A DNA stretch of 64,000 bases from DASPLX01 sp035627375 (GTDB lineage: Bacteria; Pseudomonadota; Gammaproteobacteria; Burkholderiales; Burkholderiaceae_D): positions 1 to 64,000 of the forward strand of contig DASPLX010000061.1 in the NCBI GenBank assembly GCA_035627375.1, read 5' to 3'. The notes under the pieces were generated by a model that was not told the DNA's origin, did no database searches, and saw only the letters and a program-made list of their open reading frames with translations. Of the stretch, positions 8,366-16,783 are shown one piece after another. The translations under genes were made by a program, and so were the position numbers. Positions within the stretch are counted from its first letter, which is position 1; each line of letters opens with the position of its first letter.

Positions 8366-9394
8366 ATGACAATCGGGATGGACAATTTCCTGGCAAACGA
8401 CGGCTTCGCGCCCGGCGTCATCCGTATCTTGCTGGTCGACGATCAGAGCGCCGCCGCCGACGCGATCGCCCGCATGTTCCACGACCAGCCCGATCTCGAA
8501 TTGCAGGCGGTGAAGGAAGGCGCGCTGGCGTTGCCGACCGCGCTGAAACTGCGGCCCGCCGTCATCCTGCAAGACTTGCTGATGCCGGACAACGACGGCT
8601 TCGCCATCGTGCGGCAAATCCGTGAACATCCGGCCACGCGCGACATTCCGGTGATCGTGCTTTCCGCCATGGAGGACCCGGACCGCAAGGTCGAGGGATT
8701 TGCCGCCGGCGCCAACGATTACGTGGCCAAGATTCCCGACCGCCGCGAATTGATCGCGCGGGTGCGCTACCATGCCGCCGCCTATCTCAGCCGTCTGCAG
8801 CGCGATGAAGCGTTCCGCGCCTTGCGCGAGAGCCAGCGCCGCTTGAGCGAAGCGAACGCCGCCCTCGAGCAGTTGGCGGCGGTGGACGGGTTGACCGGCA
8901 TCGCCAATCGCCGCCGCTTCGACGAAGCGATCGCCGCCGAATGGCAACGCGGCCGCCGCGAGCGCGTCGTGCTGTCGGTGCTCATGTGCGACATCGATTG
9001 TTTCAAGGCCTACAACGACCGCCATGGCCATCTGGCCGGGGACGATTGCCTCAAGCAGGTCGCCGCGATCCTGCGCGCCAACCTGCGGCGTCCGGCCGAC
9101 ATCGCCGCGCGTTACGGCGGCGAGGAATTCGCGCTGATCCTGCCCGGCACCGGGCGCACCGGTGCGCTGGCCGTGGCCGAGGCTTGCCGGCGCCAGGTCG
9201 AGGCGCTGGCATTGCCGAATCCGGATGCAGCGGGCGTCGATGCGCCGGGCGGGGGCGTCGTCACGCTATCGATCGGCTTCGCCAGCCGGGTGCCGTCGGC
9301 GGAGATCACTGCGGCGAACTTGATCGGACTGGCCGACCGCGCGCTGTACGATGCGAAGGAACTGGGGCGCAACCGGGTGGTCGATGCACCCTGA
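8366..9394 (+). CDS. response regulator diguanylate cyclase (REC-GGDEF, WspR-like)
   Basis: This 342-residue soluble protein starts at an ATG preceded by GGGGAG. The receiver domain (about 18-140) keeps the acidic pair VDDQ, the phosphoacceptor Asp70 (VILQDLLMPD) and Lys122. A short helix (about 145-172) leads to a GGDEF domain with the active-site GGEEF at 251-255 and an inhibitory I-site RPAD at 242-245, five residues upstream. It should make cyclic-di-GMP when phosphorylated, with product inhibition. No histidine kinase lies next to it, so its partner is elsewhere. Confidence 0.92.
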   Translation: MTIGMDNFLANDGFAPGVIRILLVDDQSAAADAIARMFHDQPDLELQAVKEGALALPTALKLRPAVILQDLLMPDNDGFAIVRQIREHPATRDIPVIVLSAMEDPDRKVEGFAAGANDYVAKIPDRRELIARVRYHAAAYLSRLQRDEAFRALRESQRRLSEANAALEQLAAVDGLTGIANRRRFDEAIAAEWQRGRRERVVLSVLMCDIDCFKAYNDRHGHLAGDDCLKQVAAILRANLRRPADIAARYGGEEFALILPGTGRTGALAVAEACRRQVEALALPNPDAAGVDAPGGGVVTLSIGFASRVPSAEITAANLIGLADRALYDAKELGRNRVVDAP

Positions 9395-9406
9395 GAGTTT
9401 GCCCGA

Positions 9407-11824
9407 TCAGGCGAACGCGTACTGATTCTTGCCGTTGCGCTTGGCCACGTACATCGCGGCATCGGCGCGGGAAATGAACTCGCTGGCCGATTCCTGCCCG
9501 CGCTTGAAGAAGGCGATGCCGATGCTGGTGCTCACGATCCGGCCGCCGCCGCAGGCGAACGGCTGTTCCATCGCTTTCATGATCTTGCGCGCGACGGCGT
9601 GCACGGCATCGATCGACAGCGTCGATTTTTCGAGGATGACGATGAATTCGTCGCCGGCCCAGCGCGCCACCGTGTCCGACTTGCGTACCGCGCTCTTGAG
9701 GCGCTCGGCGAACTCGCGCAACAGCTCGTCGCCGGCGTGGTGGCCGAGCGTGTCGTTGACCGATTTGAAGCCGTCGAGATCGAGGAACATGATGGCCAGC
9801 TCCTGCCCCGAACGGTTGATGCGCTGCACCGCCTGCTCCAGCCGGCTGGTCAGCTCGGAGCGGTTCGGCAAGCCGGTCAGCGCGTCGTGGGTCGCCTGCT
9901 CGTACAGCTTCTGTTCCATCAGCGTGCGCTGCGTGATATCGAGCACCATCACGTACATGCCGCGCACGCGGCCGCTGTCGTCGAAGTCCGGCAGGTAGGT
10001 CGCCTCGTTGTGCCGCACCCTGCCGGCGCGGTCGACGTGGGTCCGCTCGAAGGTGACTTTCTCTCCGCCGAGCGCGCGTTCGATATAAGGCAGGGCTTCG
10101 CGGTAGCCGTCGTCGCCGAGGAAGTCCTTGATCGTGCAATCGGGGATCTGTTCCGGGGAGCGATCGAACCAATCGTAAAAGGTCCGGTTGGAGAACAGGA
10201 AGCGCTGGTTGACGTCGACGTAAGAGATCAGCGCCGGCATGTTGTCGGCGACCATCCGGAGCTGCTGCCGGCTTTGCCGCAGGTCGGCTTCCCTTCGCTG
10301 ACGCGCCGAGATGTCGTGCATGAAGGCCGAGAACGCCACGTTGTCGTCGAGGCCGGTCATGCCGATCGTGATTTCGACGGGAAACTCTTCGCCGTCGCGG
10401 CGCAAGGCAGTCAATTCGAGCCGCTGGTTCAGGACCGTGGACAAGCCCGTGGACAGATAGCGCGCCTTGCCGCGTTCGTGCGTCTCGCGCAGCGAGGGCG
10501 GAATGATCAGCTCCGCCATCGGCCGGCCGATGGCTTCTTCCTTGGTCCAGCCGAAGATGCGCACCGCATTCTCGTTCCAGTCGGTGATGATGCCGTCGCG
10601 GTCCATGCCGACGAAGGCTTCGTTGGCGCTGTCGAGGATGACTTGCAAGCGGCGCTGGGCTTTTCTCAGCGACGCGGCCAGCGGATATACCTGCAGGCGC
10701 AGGATGGCGGTGCCGATGCCGACCAGGGCCGCCAGAATGGCGGCCAGCACGTAAAGACGCTGGCGGAACGACGCATAGAGCTCGCGCGAGTCGACGTTGA
10801 TGGCGATGCCGAGATCGAGGGTGCCGGCCGGGCTGTAGCCGGCCAGTACATCGACGCCGCGCGCATCGCGGAACGAGGCGACGCCCGACAGGCCGTGCAG
10901 CGCGCGCCCGATTGCCTGGTTCGGCGCGCCGTCGGCGTCGTACAACGGCATCCGCGTATCCCTTTCGTGGAAGCGCGTGCCGAAGCAGCGGGCGATGTCC
11001 CGTTCGCGCCCGCACAACAGCATGTCGAACGATTCGCCGCGCTGGCGGACCTCGTCGAACAGCGCGGGCATCAACTCCAGCGACTGCTCGATTTCCAGCT
11101 TGCCGATGATCTTGCCATCCTTGACGACGTCGAGCCCGGTATGCAGGTAGAAGCCGCCGGCATGGAACAGGGAAGCCGTGTATTGCGCCGGCGTCCCGAG
11201 CCTGATGTCCAGCGTCGCTGCCCGGCGGCGCATTTCGCCGCTCGCGGTAAGCGGTCTGCCGGAAGCGTCGAAGAACCGGATGCCGGTGACGCCGACGGTC
11301 GAGAAGCTGTCTCCGATCTCCTTGATCAGCGCCAGCGTCGCCGCGTCGCCCGGCTTGTTTTCCAGGCTCAGGAGGTAGCGTTGCAGTCCCGGCCGCAGCG
11401 CGATCGTCCCGGCCAGCGCGAAGCGCTGCTCGAGCGAGTTCCGGATCGAACCGGCGGTGGTGCGCGCGATCAGCAGGACGTTCTCGGCGATCTCTTCGTC
11501 GAAACCCTGGCGCAGGATGGTGAAGCCGGCGAGACCGGTCGCCAGCGTGACTCCGGTCAGCACGACGATCGCGGTGCGCGTGATGCGGCGCTCCTGGAAA
11601 TCGGGGGCGGGATGCTCGGCGGCCGCCCGGCGCAGGACGGACCATAACCCCAGTCCCAACACGGCCATGCCCAGCGCCGCCGGGGCGATCAGGTAGTGGC
11701 GGGATATCTCCTGGAACGACGACGGCAACGCGCCGTCCGCGATCCATAGCACGAGGCCGGCAAGTCCGAACAGGCCGATGACGAGGCTTGTCATTTGCAT
11801 CATGTTCGACCGACCTGTTTTCAT
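9407..11824 (-). CDS. membrane sensor diguanylate cyclase (TM-periplasmic sensor-TM-PAS-PAS-GGDEF)
   Basis: The ATG at 11824 has a perfect GGAGGAG and starts an 805-residue protein. Hydrophobic helices lie near residues 12-30, 40-58 and 80-100. A periplasmic sensor region resembling dCache/CHASE runs to a helix at about 345-365. Two PAS domains follow (first with FVGMDRDGIITDWNENAVRIFGW, second with PALISYVDVNQRFLFSN). The C-terminal GGDEF domain has AGDEF in place of GGDEF at about 723-727, a variant found in active cyclases, plus an upstream RKSD I-site. It converges on the REC-GGDEF gene with a 12-nt gap. The sensed ligand is unknown. Confidence 0.9.
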   Translation of the reverse strand: MKTGRSNMMQMTSLVIGLFGLAGLVLWIADGALPSSFQEISRHYLIAPAALGMAVLGLGLWSVLRRAAAEHPAPDFQERRITRTAIVVLTGVTLATGLAGFTILRQGFDEEIAENVLLIARTTAGSIRNSLEQRFALAGTIALRPGLQRYLLSLENKPGDAATLALIKEIGDSFSTVGVTGIRFFDASGRPLTASGEMRRRAATLDIRLGTPAQYTASLFHAGGFYLHTGLDVVKDGKIIGKLEIEQSLELMPALFDEVRQRGESFDMLLCGRERDIARCFGTRFHERDTRMPLYDADGAPNQAIGRALHGLSGVASFRDARGVDVLAGYSPAGTLDLGIAINVDSRELYASFRQRLYVLAAILAALVGIGTAILRLQVYPLAASLRKAQRRLQVILDSANEAFVGMDRDGIITDWNENAVRIFGWTKEEAIGRPMAELIIPPSLRETHERGKARYLSTGLSTVLNQRLELTALRRDGEEFPVEITIGMTGLDDNVAFSAFMHDISARQRREADLRQSRQQLRMVADNMPALISYVDVNQRFLFSNRTFYDWFDRSPEQIPDCTIKDFLGDDGYREALPYIERALGGEKVTFERTHVDRAGRVRHNEATYLPDFDDSGRVRGMYVMVLDITQRTLMEQKLYEQATHDALTGLPNRSELTSRLEQAVQRINRSGQELAIMFLDLDGFKSVNDTLGHHAGDELLREFAERLKSAVRKSDTVARWAGDEFIVILEKSTLSIDAVHAVARKIMKAMEQPFACGGGRIVSTSIGIAFFKRGQESASEFISRADAAMYVAKRNGKNQYAFA

Positions 11825-12155
11825 GCGGCTCCTCCGGAAAAGCATGGTAGCACGATGAAAAAGGACGAAAAGGGCGCGGCGCCGCGAGGCGCCCGGCGGA
11901 GTGTTGGAAATTTGCACGCCGAGACATCGCCGCTCGCTGCAGGTAACCGCTTTTCTTGGGGACGCCACGCTTACTATTGATCGGCGACAGCGTCGCGCTA
12001 TTCCACCCGATCCGGGACCACGGAGCGGGCCGGCATCTTGCTGTCGTTTCGAAAGGGGTTGTGGATGAATCGACAATTGCAGGCGGGGCGCCGCGTCCCT
12101 GTGATGGAGGACGTGGAGCGCGCCATCGCGACGCTCCGGAGGCCTCCATAACCGG
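11825..12155. other. intergenic region, possible decayed 5' part of a receiver gene
   Basis: No intact gene is visible in these 331 nt. On the plus strand one frame reads PRLLLIGDS near 11965, faintly like the LLLVDDE start of a receiver domain, and the strip ends directly at the broken receiver fragment that follows. It may be the decayed N-terminal part of that gene, but similarity is too weak to be sure. It must also contain the promoter of the minus-strand PAS-GGDEF gene. Confidence 0.35.
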
Positions 12156-12448
12156 GTGCACGTCATCCTGGGCGATCAGCGCATGCCGGAAATGAACGGC
12201 ACCGAATTGCTGGACAAGGTCAAGGACATGTATCCCGACACGTTGCGGATCGTGTTGTCCGGACATACGGAAGCCGCACCATCATGGAGGCGGTCGATCG
12301 CGGCGCGCTCTATCGCCTCTTCGCCGAGCCCTGGGGAAACCTGGAATCGCGCGACAACATCCGCGCCGCGTTCCGCCACTATCGGCAATTGCATGGACTG
12401 GCGCCGGCGGAGGCTGATGACGCGCCGGGCATGGACGAAGGCGATTAG
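12156..12448 (+). pseudogene. frameshifted receiver-domain response regulator remnant
   Basis: The first frame encodes VHVILGDQRMPEMNG and KDMYPDTLRIVLSGHTE, the central part of a receiver with its phosphoacceptor loop. Around 12273 the reading shifts by one base. The next frame then continues correctly with RTIMEAVDRGALYRL and NIRAAFRHYRQLHGL to a TAG. Restoring one base (HTE-L-RTIMEAV) joins both halves. The N-terminal beta1-alpha2 portion is missing. The sequence closely resembles the receivers in the downstream EAL and GGDEF-EAL proteins, so it is probably a decayed duplicate. Confidence 0.75.
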
Positions 12449-12571
12449 CCGGCGTCCGCATCGACTGCCGAGGCGCCGATCCGGCGGCGCATCCAAAACG
12501 ACGATCGCTCCGTATATAGCGACGGATGCCTGGTCATCCGTCCTTCCCCATCAATTACCCGGAGCAATATC

Positions 12572-13114
12572 ATGAACAAAGTATTGGACGTCACACCGTC
12601 TTCCGAAGCGTATGCGGAAGCAACGCAGGAAGCCGAGCAAGCCGACTGGCTCTCGGTCTCGCTGTACGATTACTACGATGCCGACGACCCCGAATTGCGC
12701 ATCACCTGCCGCACGAAATCCGCGCTGGCGGCCGTGCCCGACATCATCAGCATGGTGCCGCCCTTGCTGGTGATCGACGGCCAGACGCTGGAGGTGAATT
12801 TCACGATCAATGCGAATCACCGGTTCTTCCCCGGCAGCGCGCCGCAATCGTGCGGCGTCAGCGTCGACGATATCCAGTGGCTGCCGACGCGAAGCTCGAA
12901 TCTCTTCCAGGTGGACTTTCCCAACAAAGCGGAGTTGGCGGTGCAGAACATGTTGCGCGCGCGCTTGAAGTTCGAGCGATTCGGCATTCCCATCGTCTTC
13001 GCCTTCCGGCTGAAATACCGCGAGGGCCCGATGACGCCGCGCCAGGCGAAGAAGGTAGTCCTGCTGGCGACGATCATGCCGAATTCGCGTGACGTTGCGC
13101 TGACCAAAGGCTGA
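12572..13114 (+). CDS. hypothetical protein, 180 residues
   Basis: The ATG has GGAG 8 nt upstream. The product is soluble, without signal peptide or membrane helix, with an acidic N-terminus followed by a mixed alpha/beta body (LSVSLYDYYDADDPELRITC, PPLLVIDGQTLEVNFTI). It has three cysteines without metal-motif spacing and a basic C-terminal region. I do not recognise the family. It stands alone between the receiver remnant and the SRPBCC gene, with 126 nt before the latter. The clear ribosome-binding site and normal codon use support a real gene. Confidence 0.7.
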   Translation: MNKVLDVTPSSEAYAEATQEAEQADWLSVSLYDYYDADDPELRITCRTKSALAAVPDIISMVPPLLVIDGQTLEVNFTINANHRFFPGSAPQSCGVSVDDIQWLPTRSSNLFQVDFPNKAELAVQNMLRARLKFERFGIPIVFAFRLKYREGPMTPRQAKKVVLLATIMPNSRDVALTKG

Positions 13115-13240
13115 TGCCTCCGCGCGACTTTCCCTGCCGAGGGGGAAGGTCGTGCCGGGGTTTCCTTGATTGCGAGGCGGTGTGTACACTACCGCGCTGG
13201 ACTTTTATTCGCCTGTCTCATGAATTGAAGAGGTCGCTCC

Positions 13241-13735
13241 ATGCCCATTATTGAACTCGCCATGATGATCCAGGCCCCCCGGGATGTCGTGTATTCGATT
13301 TCCCAGGACTTCTCGGTACGCTCGGAATGGGACGCGTTCGCTGTCGATCTGGAAATGGCTGACGGAACGCCTTACCTGCCCTGGCCGGGCCGCAGGATAC
13401 GCGTGCGCTCGAAGCCCGGCATCGACATGGAGATGGAATTGGTCAAGGTCGAAGCGCCGGCGTGCATAACGATGAAGATGGTTGCCGGTCCGTCGTATCT
13501 GCGGAAATTCGCCGGTTCCTGGAGTTTCGAGGATGTCGGCGAACGCGCCGTCCTGGTCCGATTCCGCTATCTGCTGGCCATCCGACGCGGTGGACTGCGC
13601 AAATTCGCGGAATTTTTCGCCATCTGGTATTTCCGGCGCGCTGTGCTCCGGCGCCTGATGGGGTTGAAGCGCTACTGCGAGAGAATCTCCAAGCTCAACG
13701 CCGTGCCCGGCCCGCTGAAAAATTTCACCTTCTAG
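13241..13735 (+). CDS. SRPBCC-superfamily (polyketide cyclase/START-like) protein
   Basis: A 164-residue protein with the helix-grip fold pattern: an N-terminal strand (IIELAMMIQAPRDVVYSIS) leading to the characteristic VxxxSQDFSVRSEWD helix, a run of beta strands, and a long basic C-terminal helix (FAEFFAIWYFRRAVLRRLMG). Such proteins bind hydrophobic ligands. The specific ligand is unknown. AGAGG precedes the ATG. The stop codon falls inside an inverted repeat that marks the edge of the neighbouring IS remnant. Confidence 0.75.
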   Translation: MPIIELAMMIQAPRDVVYSISQDFSVRSEWDAFAVDLEMADGTPYLPWPGRRIRVRSKPGIDMEMELVKVEAPACITMKMVAGPSYLRKFAGSWSFEDVGERAVLVRFRYLLAIRRGGLRKFAEFFAIWYFRRAVLRRLMGLKRYCERISKLNAVPGPLKNFTF

Positions 13736-13764
13736 AGGCTGTTTGAGTTCATAACAGCCTCTAG
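13732..13764. repeat. perfect 12-bp inverted repeat with CTAG at both outer ends
   Basis: Arms CTAGAGGCTGTT (13732-13743) and AACAGCCTCTAG (13753-13764) flank a 9-nt loop. The TAG of the left arm is the stop codon of the SRPBCC gene. There is no T-run on either side. The GAGGCTGTT-type end and flanking CTAG resemble terminal repeats and target sites of IS5-superfamily elements, and a transposase remnant lies about 40 nt to the right. It may be a fused IS end pair or excision scar, or else a simple hairpin. Confidence 0.45.
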
Positions 13765-13800
13765 TGTCGATTCGTCTCACCGCTTGCTGATCTTTATTGA

Positions 13801-14130
13801 TTCGCCCTCACTCGCTGGTTTATCGGGCTGGCAATCGACGGTCCGGTGTGGGATCACTCGACGTTCTCGAAGAACCGCGACCGATTGCTCGAACACGAAG
13901 TTGTCGAACAGTTCTTCACCGAAGTGATGACGATTGCTGACAAGAATGGCTTGCTGTCAAAAGAGCATTTCTCGGCCGATGGGACGTTGATCCGGGCGTG
14001 GGCCAGCCACAAGAGTTTCGTGCGCCGTGATAGCTGCGACGAGCCGCCGCAGGATGGCGGACGCGACACGCAAGCCGACTGGAAAGGCAAGAAGCGCAGC
14101 AACGACACGCATGCCTCGACCACCGATCCG
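13801..14130 (+). pseudogene. remnant of an IS5/IS1182-type transposase
   Basis: The frame reads RWFIGLAIDGPVWDHSTFSK, then HFSADGTLIRAWASHKSF, DWKGKKRSNDTHASTTDP. These are hallmark N-terminal transposase sequences of IS5-superfamily elements, including the first catalytic Asp region (SADGTLIRAW). It has no start codon of its own, a stop lies immediately before it, and homology ends abruptly at 14130, followed by unrelated bases. The other DDE residues and the right end are lost, so it cannot transpose. It lies between the SRPBCC gene and the HD-GYP gene. Confidence 0.8.
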
Positions 14131-14204
14131 GTAATTCATTGGGAATGTCCGACAGACCGTCTTCGTCCGGACAAGCCATTTTTTCCACGGCCTCAACGCG
14201 GCGA

Positions 14205-15599
14205 TCACCGGCAAATATGGATCGCCATGCGGCCGCCTTCTGCTTGATCGATGTCGGTGATTTGCTCGACCAGACGTGGCGTCAGCACATAGCCGGCCGA
14301 CAGCAGCAGCAGGCCATCGTGCGTGATCAAGTCGCGCGACAGCGTCATACCTGCCTGCAGTTCCGAAGCTGACACCGGCATGTCGCGCATGTCCGCGCTG
14401 TCTGCGCCGCTCAACACCTCCTCGAACGCTTCGACCACGCGCGGATCGTACAGCGTGCCGGCACCATTGAGGATGTTGGCCTTGGCCGTGTCGGGACTCA
14501 ATTTGTACGGCGCCAGCGTCCCGGCCTGCAGATGGTCGTAGTCGCAGGCCACCGCCAGGATGCGGCCCCCGAGCGGAATCTGCGTCCCCGACAAGCTATC
14601 CGGGAAGCCGCCGCCATTGAAGCGCTCGTGCTGGGCGCGGATCATGATCGCGGCGCCGCGCAGATCCTGCAGCGGCATCAGGGCGTGCTGACCGAAGGAA
14701 GGATGCTTGCGGTACAGACCGAGCTCTTCCTCGCTCATCTGCTGCATCGGCTTGGACAGCAAGGCGTCCGGCAACCCGAGCTTGCCGATGTCATGCAACA
14801 GTCCTGCCACGTAAATCTCTTGCACCTCGCGCTCGGCCAAGCCCATGCGGCGCGCGATCTTCCGGGCCAGGTCGGCGACGCGGCGCGAGCGGCCGGCGAA
14901 GCGTCCGCCGCGCATATCGATCAAGTTCGTAAAGACCTTGATCGAGGTGAGGAAATTCTTTTCCAGTTTGTCGTTGGCGCCCACCAGCGCATCGTTCGCT
15001 TCCGCGAGCTTGGCGTTCGTGTCGGCCAAGGCTTCGTTTGCCGCCAGCAACTCGGCGGTGCGTTCCTCGACCTTGCGTTCGAGGCTCGCATTGAGTGTCG
15101 TCAGATCGTCGTTCTGCTGGCGCGTCAAGGCTTCCAGGCGCTGCTTTTCGGCGACCAGCGCCTGGCGTTCAAGGGACTGCCGCACCACCAGCACGATATC
15201 GTGATCGTCCCACGGCTTGGTGATGTAGCGGTAAATCTCGCCTTCATTGATCGCGGCCAGAATCGAGTGCGTGTCGGAATAGCCGGTCAACAAGAGGCGT
15301 ATCGTATCGGGCCAGCGTTCGCGCACCCGCGCCAGGAACTGCGCGCCATCCATTTCCGGCATGCGCATGTCGGAAATGATGAGATCGACCGGTTCGCGCG
15401 CAAGCACATCGAGGCCGACGGCGCCGGAATCGGCTGTCAATACCCGGTACCCCTTCGCATGGAACAGACGGCGCAGCGACGCGAGTACGTTCTGTTCATC
15501 GTCGACACAGAGTATGCAGGCCTGCCGTACGGAAGGCGGCACATCAGGCGGAGGACAATCCAGCACCTGGCGATTAAGTAATGCACTGACGTCGCTCAT
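14205..15599 (-). CDS. response regulator with HD-GYP domain, atypical metal-site residues
   Basis: This 464-residue protein has a receiver (about 27-145, phosphoacceptor Asp77 in LIISDMRMPEMDG), a coiled coil (150-215) and an HD-GYP domain (215-420). The HD pair is at 269-270 (LLHDIGKLGLPD). The usual HHE motif reads QHE at 323-325 and GYP reads GFP at 331-333. HD-GYP enzymes break down cyclic-di-GMP and both histidines of HHE normally bind metal, so activity is uncertain. It is the last gene of a five-gene operon, 11 nt after the HDOD gene. Its 3' side borders the IS remnant. Confidence 0.9.
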   Translation of the reverse strand: MSDVSALLNRQVLDCPPPDVPPSVRQACILCVDDEQNVLASLRRLFHAKGYRVLTADSGAVGLDVLAREPVDLIISDMRMPEMDGAQFLARVRERWPDTIRLLLTGYSDTHSILAAINEGEIYRYITKPWDDHDIVLVVRQSLERQALVAEKQRLEALTRQQNDDLTTLNASLERKVEERTAELLAANEALADTNAKLAEANDALVGANDKLEKNFLTSIKVFTNLIDMRGGRFAGRSRRVADLARKIARRMGLAEREVQEIYVAGLLHDIGKLGLPDALLSKPMQQMSEEELGLYRKHPSFGQHALMPLQDLRGAAIMIRAQHERFNGGGFPDSLSGTQIPLGGRILAVACDYDHLQAGTLAPYKLSPDTAKANILNGAGTLYDPRVVEAFEEVLSGADSADMRDMPVSASELQAGMTLSRDLITHDGLLLLSAGYVLTPRLVEQITDIDQAEGGRMAIHICR

Positions 15600-15610
15600 G
15601 ATCGATCTCC

Positions 15611-16456
15611 CTATACCGCCATTAGAATCCGGTATGCTTCCTCGGTCTGCGCTTCGGCATCCCGGAACATTTGCAGAAAAAAAGCTTTGTCGAGCTTCAG
15701 GCTATCCCATGCCGTCGCGCTGATCGGCGGCACCAAGTCGTCTTCCTCGCCACCGAAATCGAGCGCGTGCGCCGTCGCGCCCGCAATATGCACGATCGCG
15801 ACCAGCGATCCGGCTGCCGCGCCCGCCGGCGCATGATGGTTTTGGATGGCGTGCTGGATTGCCGGCGGAAATCTCCAGTGTTCCGCCAGCGCTTTGCCTA
15901 CGCGCGCATGATCGAGATCGAGTACGGCGTGCTCGGCCTCGATGATCGTGCAATCCTCGGCCGCCCGGTAAGCAAGAACCTGTTTATACGATGACGGCGC
16001 ATGGCTGACCAGGACCAACCGGCCGATATCGTGCAACAAGCCGGCGATGAACGCTTGGTCCGGGTTGGCACGGGCGTGTCGGGCGATCGCTCTGGCGCAC
16101 ACGGCCGTGCCCAGCGAATGGCGCCAGAAGGCGGGATAGTCGAACGCGTTCTCGCCGGCGTCCGAAAGCCGGCCCATCACCGAGGCGGCGGTGACGAGCG
16201 CGTGGATATTGTTGAAGCCGGCGATGGCGATCGCTTGCTGGATTGTGGACACCTTGCGCTGCATGCCGTAGAACGAGGAATTCGCCAGGCGCAGGGTCTT
16301 GGCGGTCAGAGCCTGATCTTGCGCGATCTTCTCGGCTAGGAGCCTGGCGCCGGTTTCCTCCCGGTTGAGGTTGTTCATCAGGTCGACGACGACCGCCGGC
16401 AACGGCGGCAGGTCGCGAATGCTCTTGACGACCTCGGCGATCGACAGGGCGCTCAT
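15611..16456 (-). CDS. HDOD domain protein
   Basis: The 281-residue protein is an HDOD domain throughout, with the characteristic start IRDLPPLPAVVVDLMNNL, then DQALTAKTLRLANSSFYG and an HD-like AGLLHDIGRLVL. HDOD domains are non-hydrolytic relatives of HD phosphohydrolases and usually act in signalling, often beside HD-GYP and GGDEF proteins. It overlaps the upstream small gene by ATGA and is followed after 11 nt by the HD-GYP gene. It is probably an adaptor or output protein; the partner is unknown. Confidence 0.9.
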   Translation of the reverse strand: MSALSIAEVVKSIRDLPPLPAVVVDLMNNLNREETGARLLAEKIAQDQALTAKTLRLANSSFYGMQRKVSTIQQAIAIAGFNNIHALVTAASVMGRLSDAGENAFDYPAFWRHSLGTAVCARAIARHARANPDQAFIAGLLHDIGRLVLVSHAPSSYKQVLAYRAAEDCTIIEAEHAVLDLDHARVGKALAEHWRFPPAIQHAIQNHHAPAGAAAGSLVAIVHIAGATAHALDFGGEEDDLVPPISATAWDSLKLDKAFFLQMFRDAEAQTEEAYRILMAV

Positions 16457-16773
16457 GACGGTTCGCCCGACCGGTATGCGGTCACGTATTGCAGCAGCAA
16501 GCGGTTCTTGTCATTGTCCGCATGCTTGCGGAACAGTTTAGCCAGCCGCTGTTGGACTTGCTCGCGCTCCGCTGCCAGGTCGGCCTCGGAGACATGGCGA
16601 TTCACGACCATGATCCGGTCGATGCCGCGCCGCCGGAGCGACTGCAGCGTGCTATTCGTGAGCGTCGAGCCGGCCGGCAGCAGCGCGCCGCCATGCGCAT
16701 CAAGTATCGGTTCCGCGAGCACCGTGCCCGGCACCGCGTCGTCGATCCCTACTGCGCAGCATCGATGGATCAT
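16453..16773 (-). CDS. small conserved-looking protein of the signalling operon
   Basis: The 106-residue product has an N-terminal beta-rich half (AVPGTVLAEPILDAHGGALLPAGSTLTNSTLQSLRRRGIDRIMV) and a helical, charged C-terminal half. The first half strongly resembles the short module that often precedes or follows HD-GYP and HDOD domains (xGxxLAxxIxxxxGxxLLxxGxxLTxxxxxxLxxxGIxxIxV). It may act in trans with the neighbouring HDOD and HD-GYP proteins. It starts 10 nt after the EAL-REC-PAS stop and overlaps the HDOD start. Function is inferred from context. Confidence 0.75.
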   Translation of the reverse strand: MIHRCCAVGIDDAVPGTVLAEPILDAHGGALLPAGSTLTNSTLQSLRRRGIDRIMVVNRHVSEADLAAEREQVQQRLAKLFRKHADNDKNRLLLQYVTAYRSGEPS

Positions 16774-16783
16774 GGAACCTCCG

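Noticed and set aside
9599..11647. 682-codon plus-strand frame opposite the PAS-GGDEF gene
   Set aside because: Translates to Arg/Val/Gly/Gln-rich sequence with no domain; the minus strand carries PAS and GGDEF motifs in frame.
13846..14247. IS transposase read as an intact 133-residue gene
   Set aside because: It uses an internal GTG, lacks most catalytic residues and runs into unrelated sequence after 14130, so it is a remnant.
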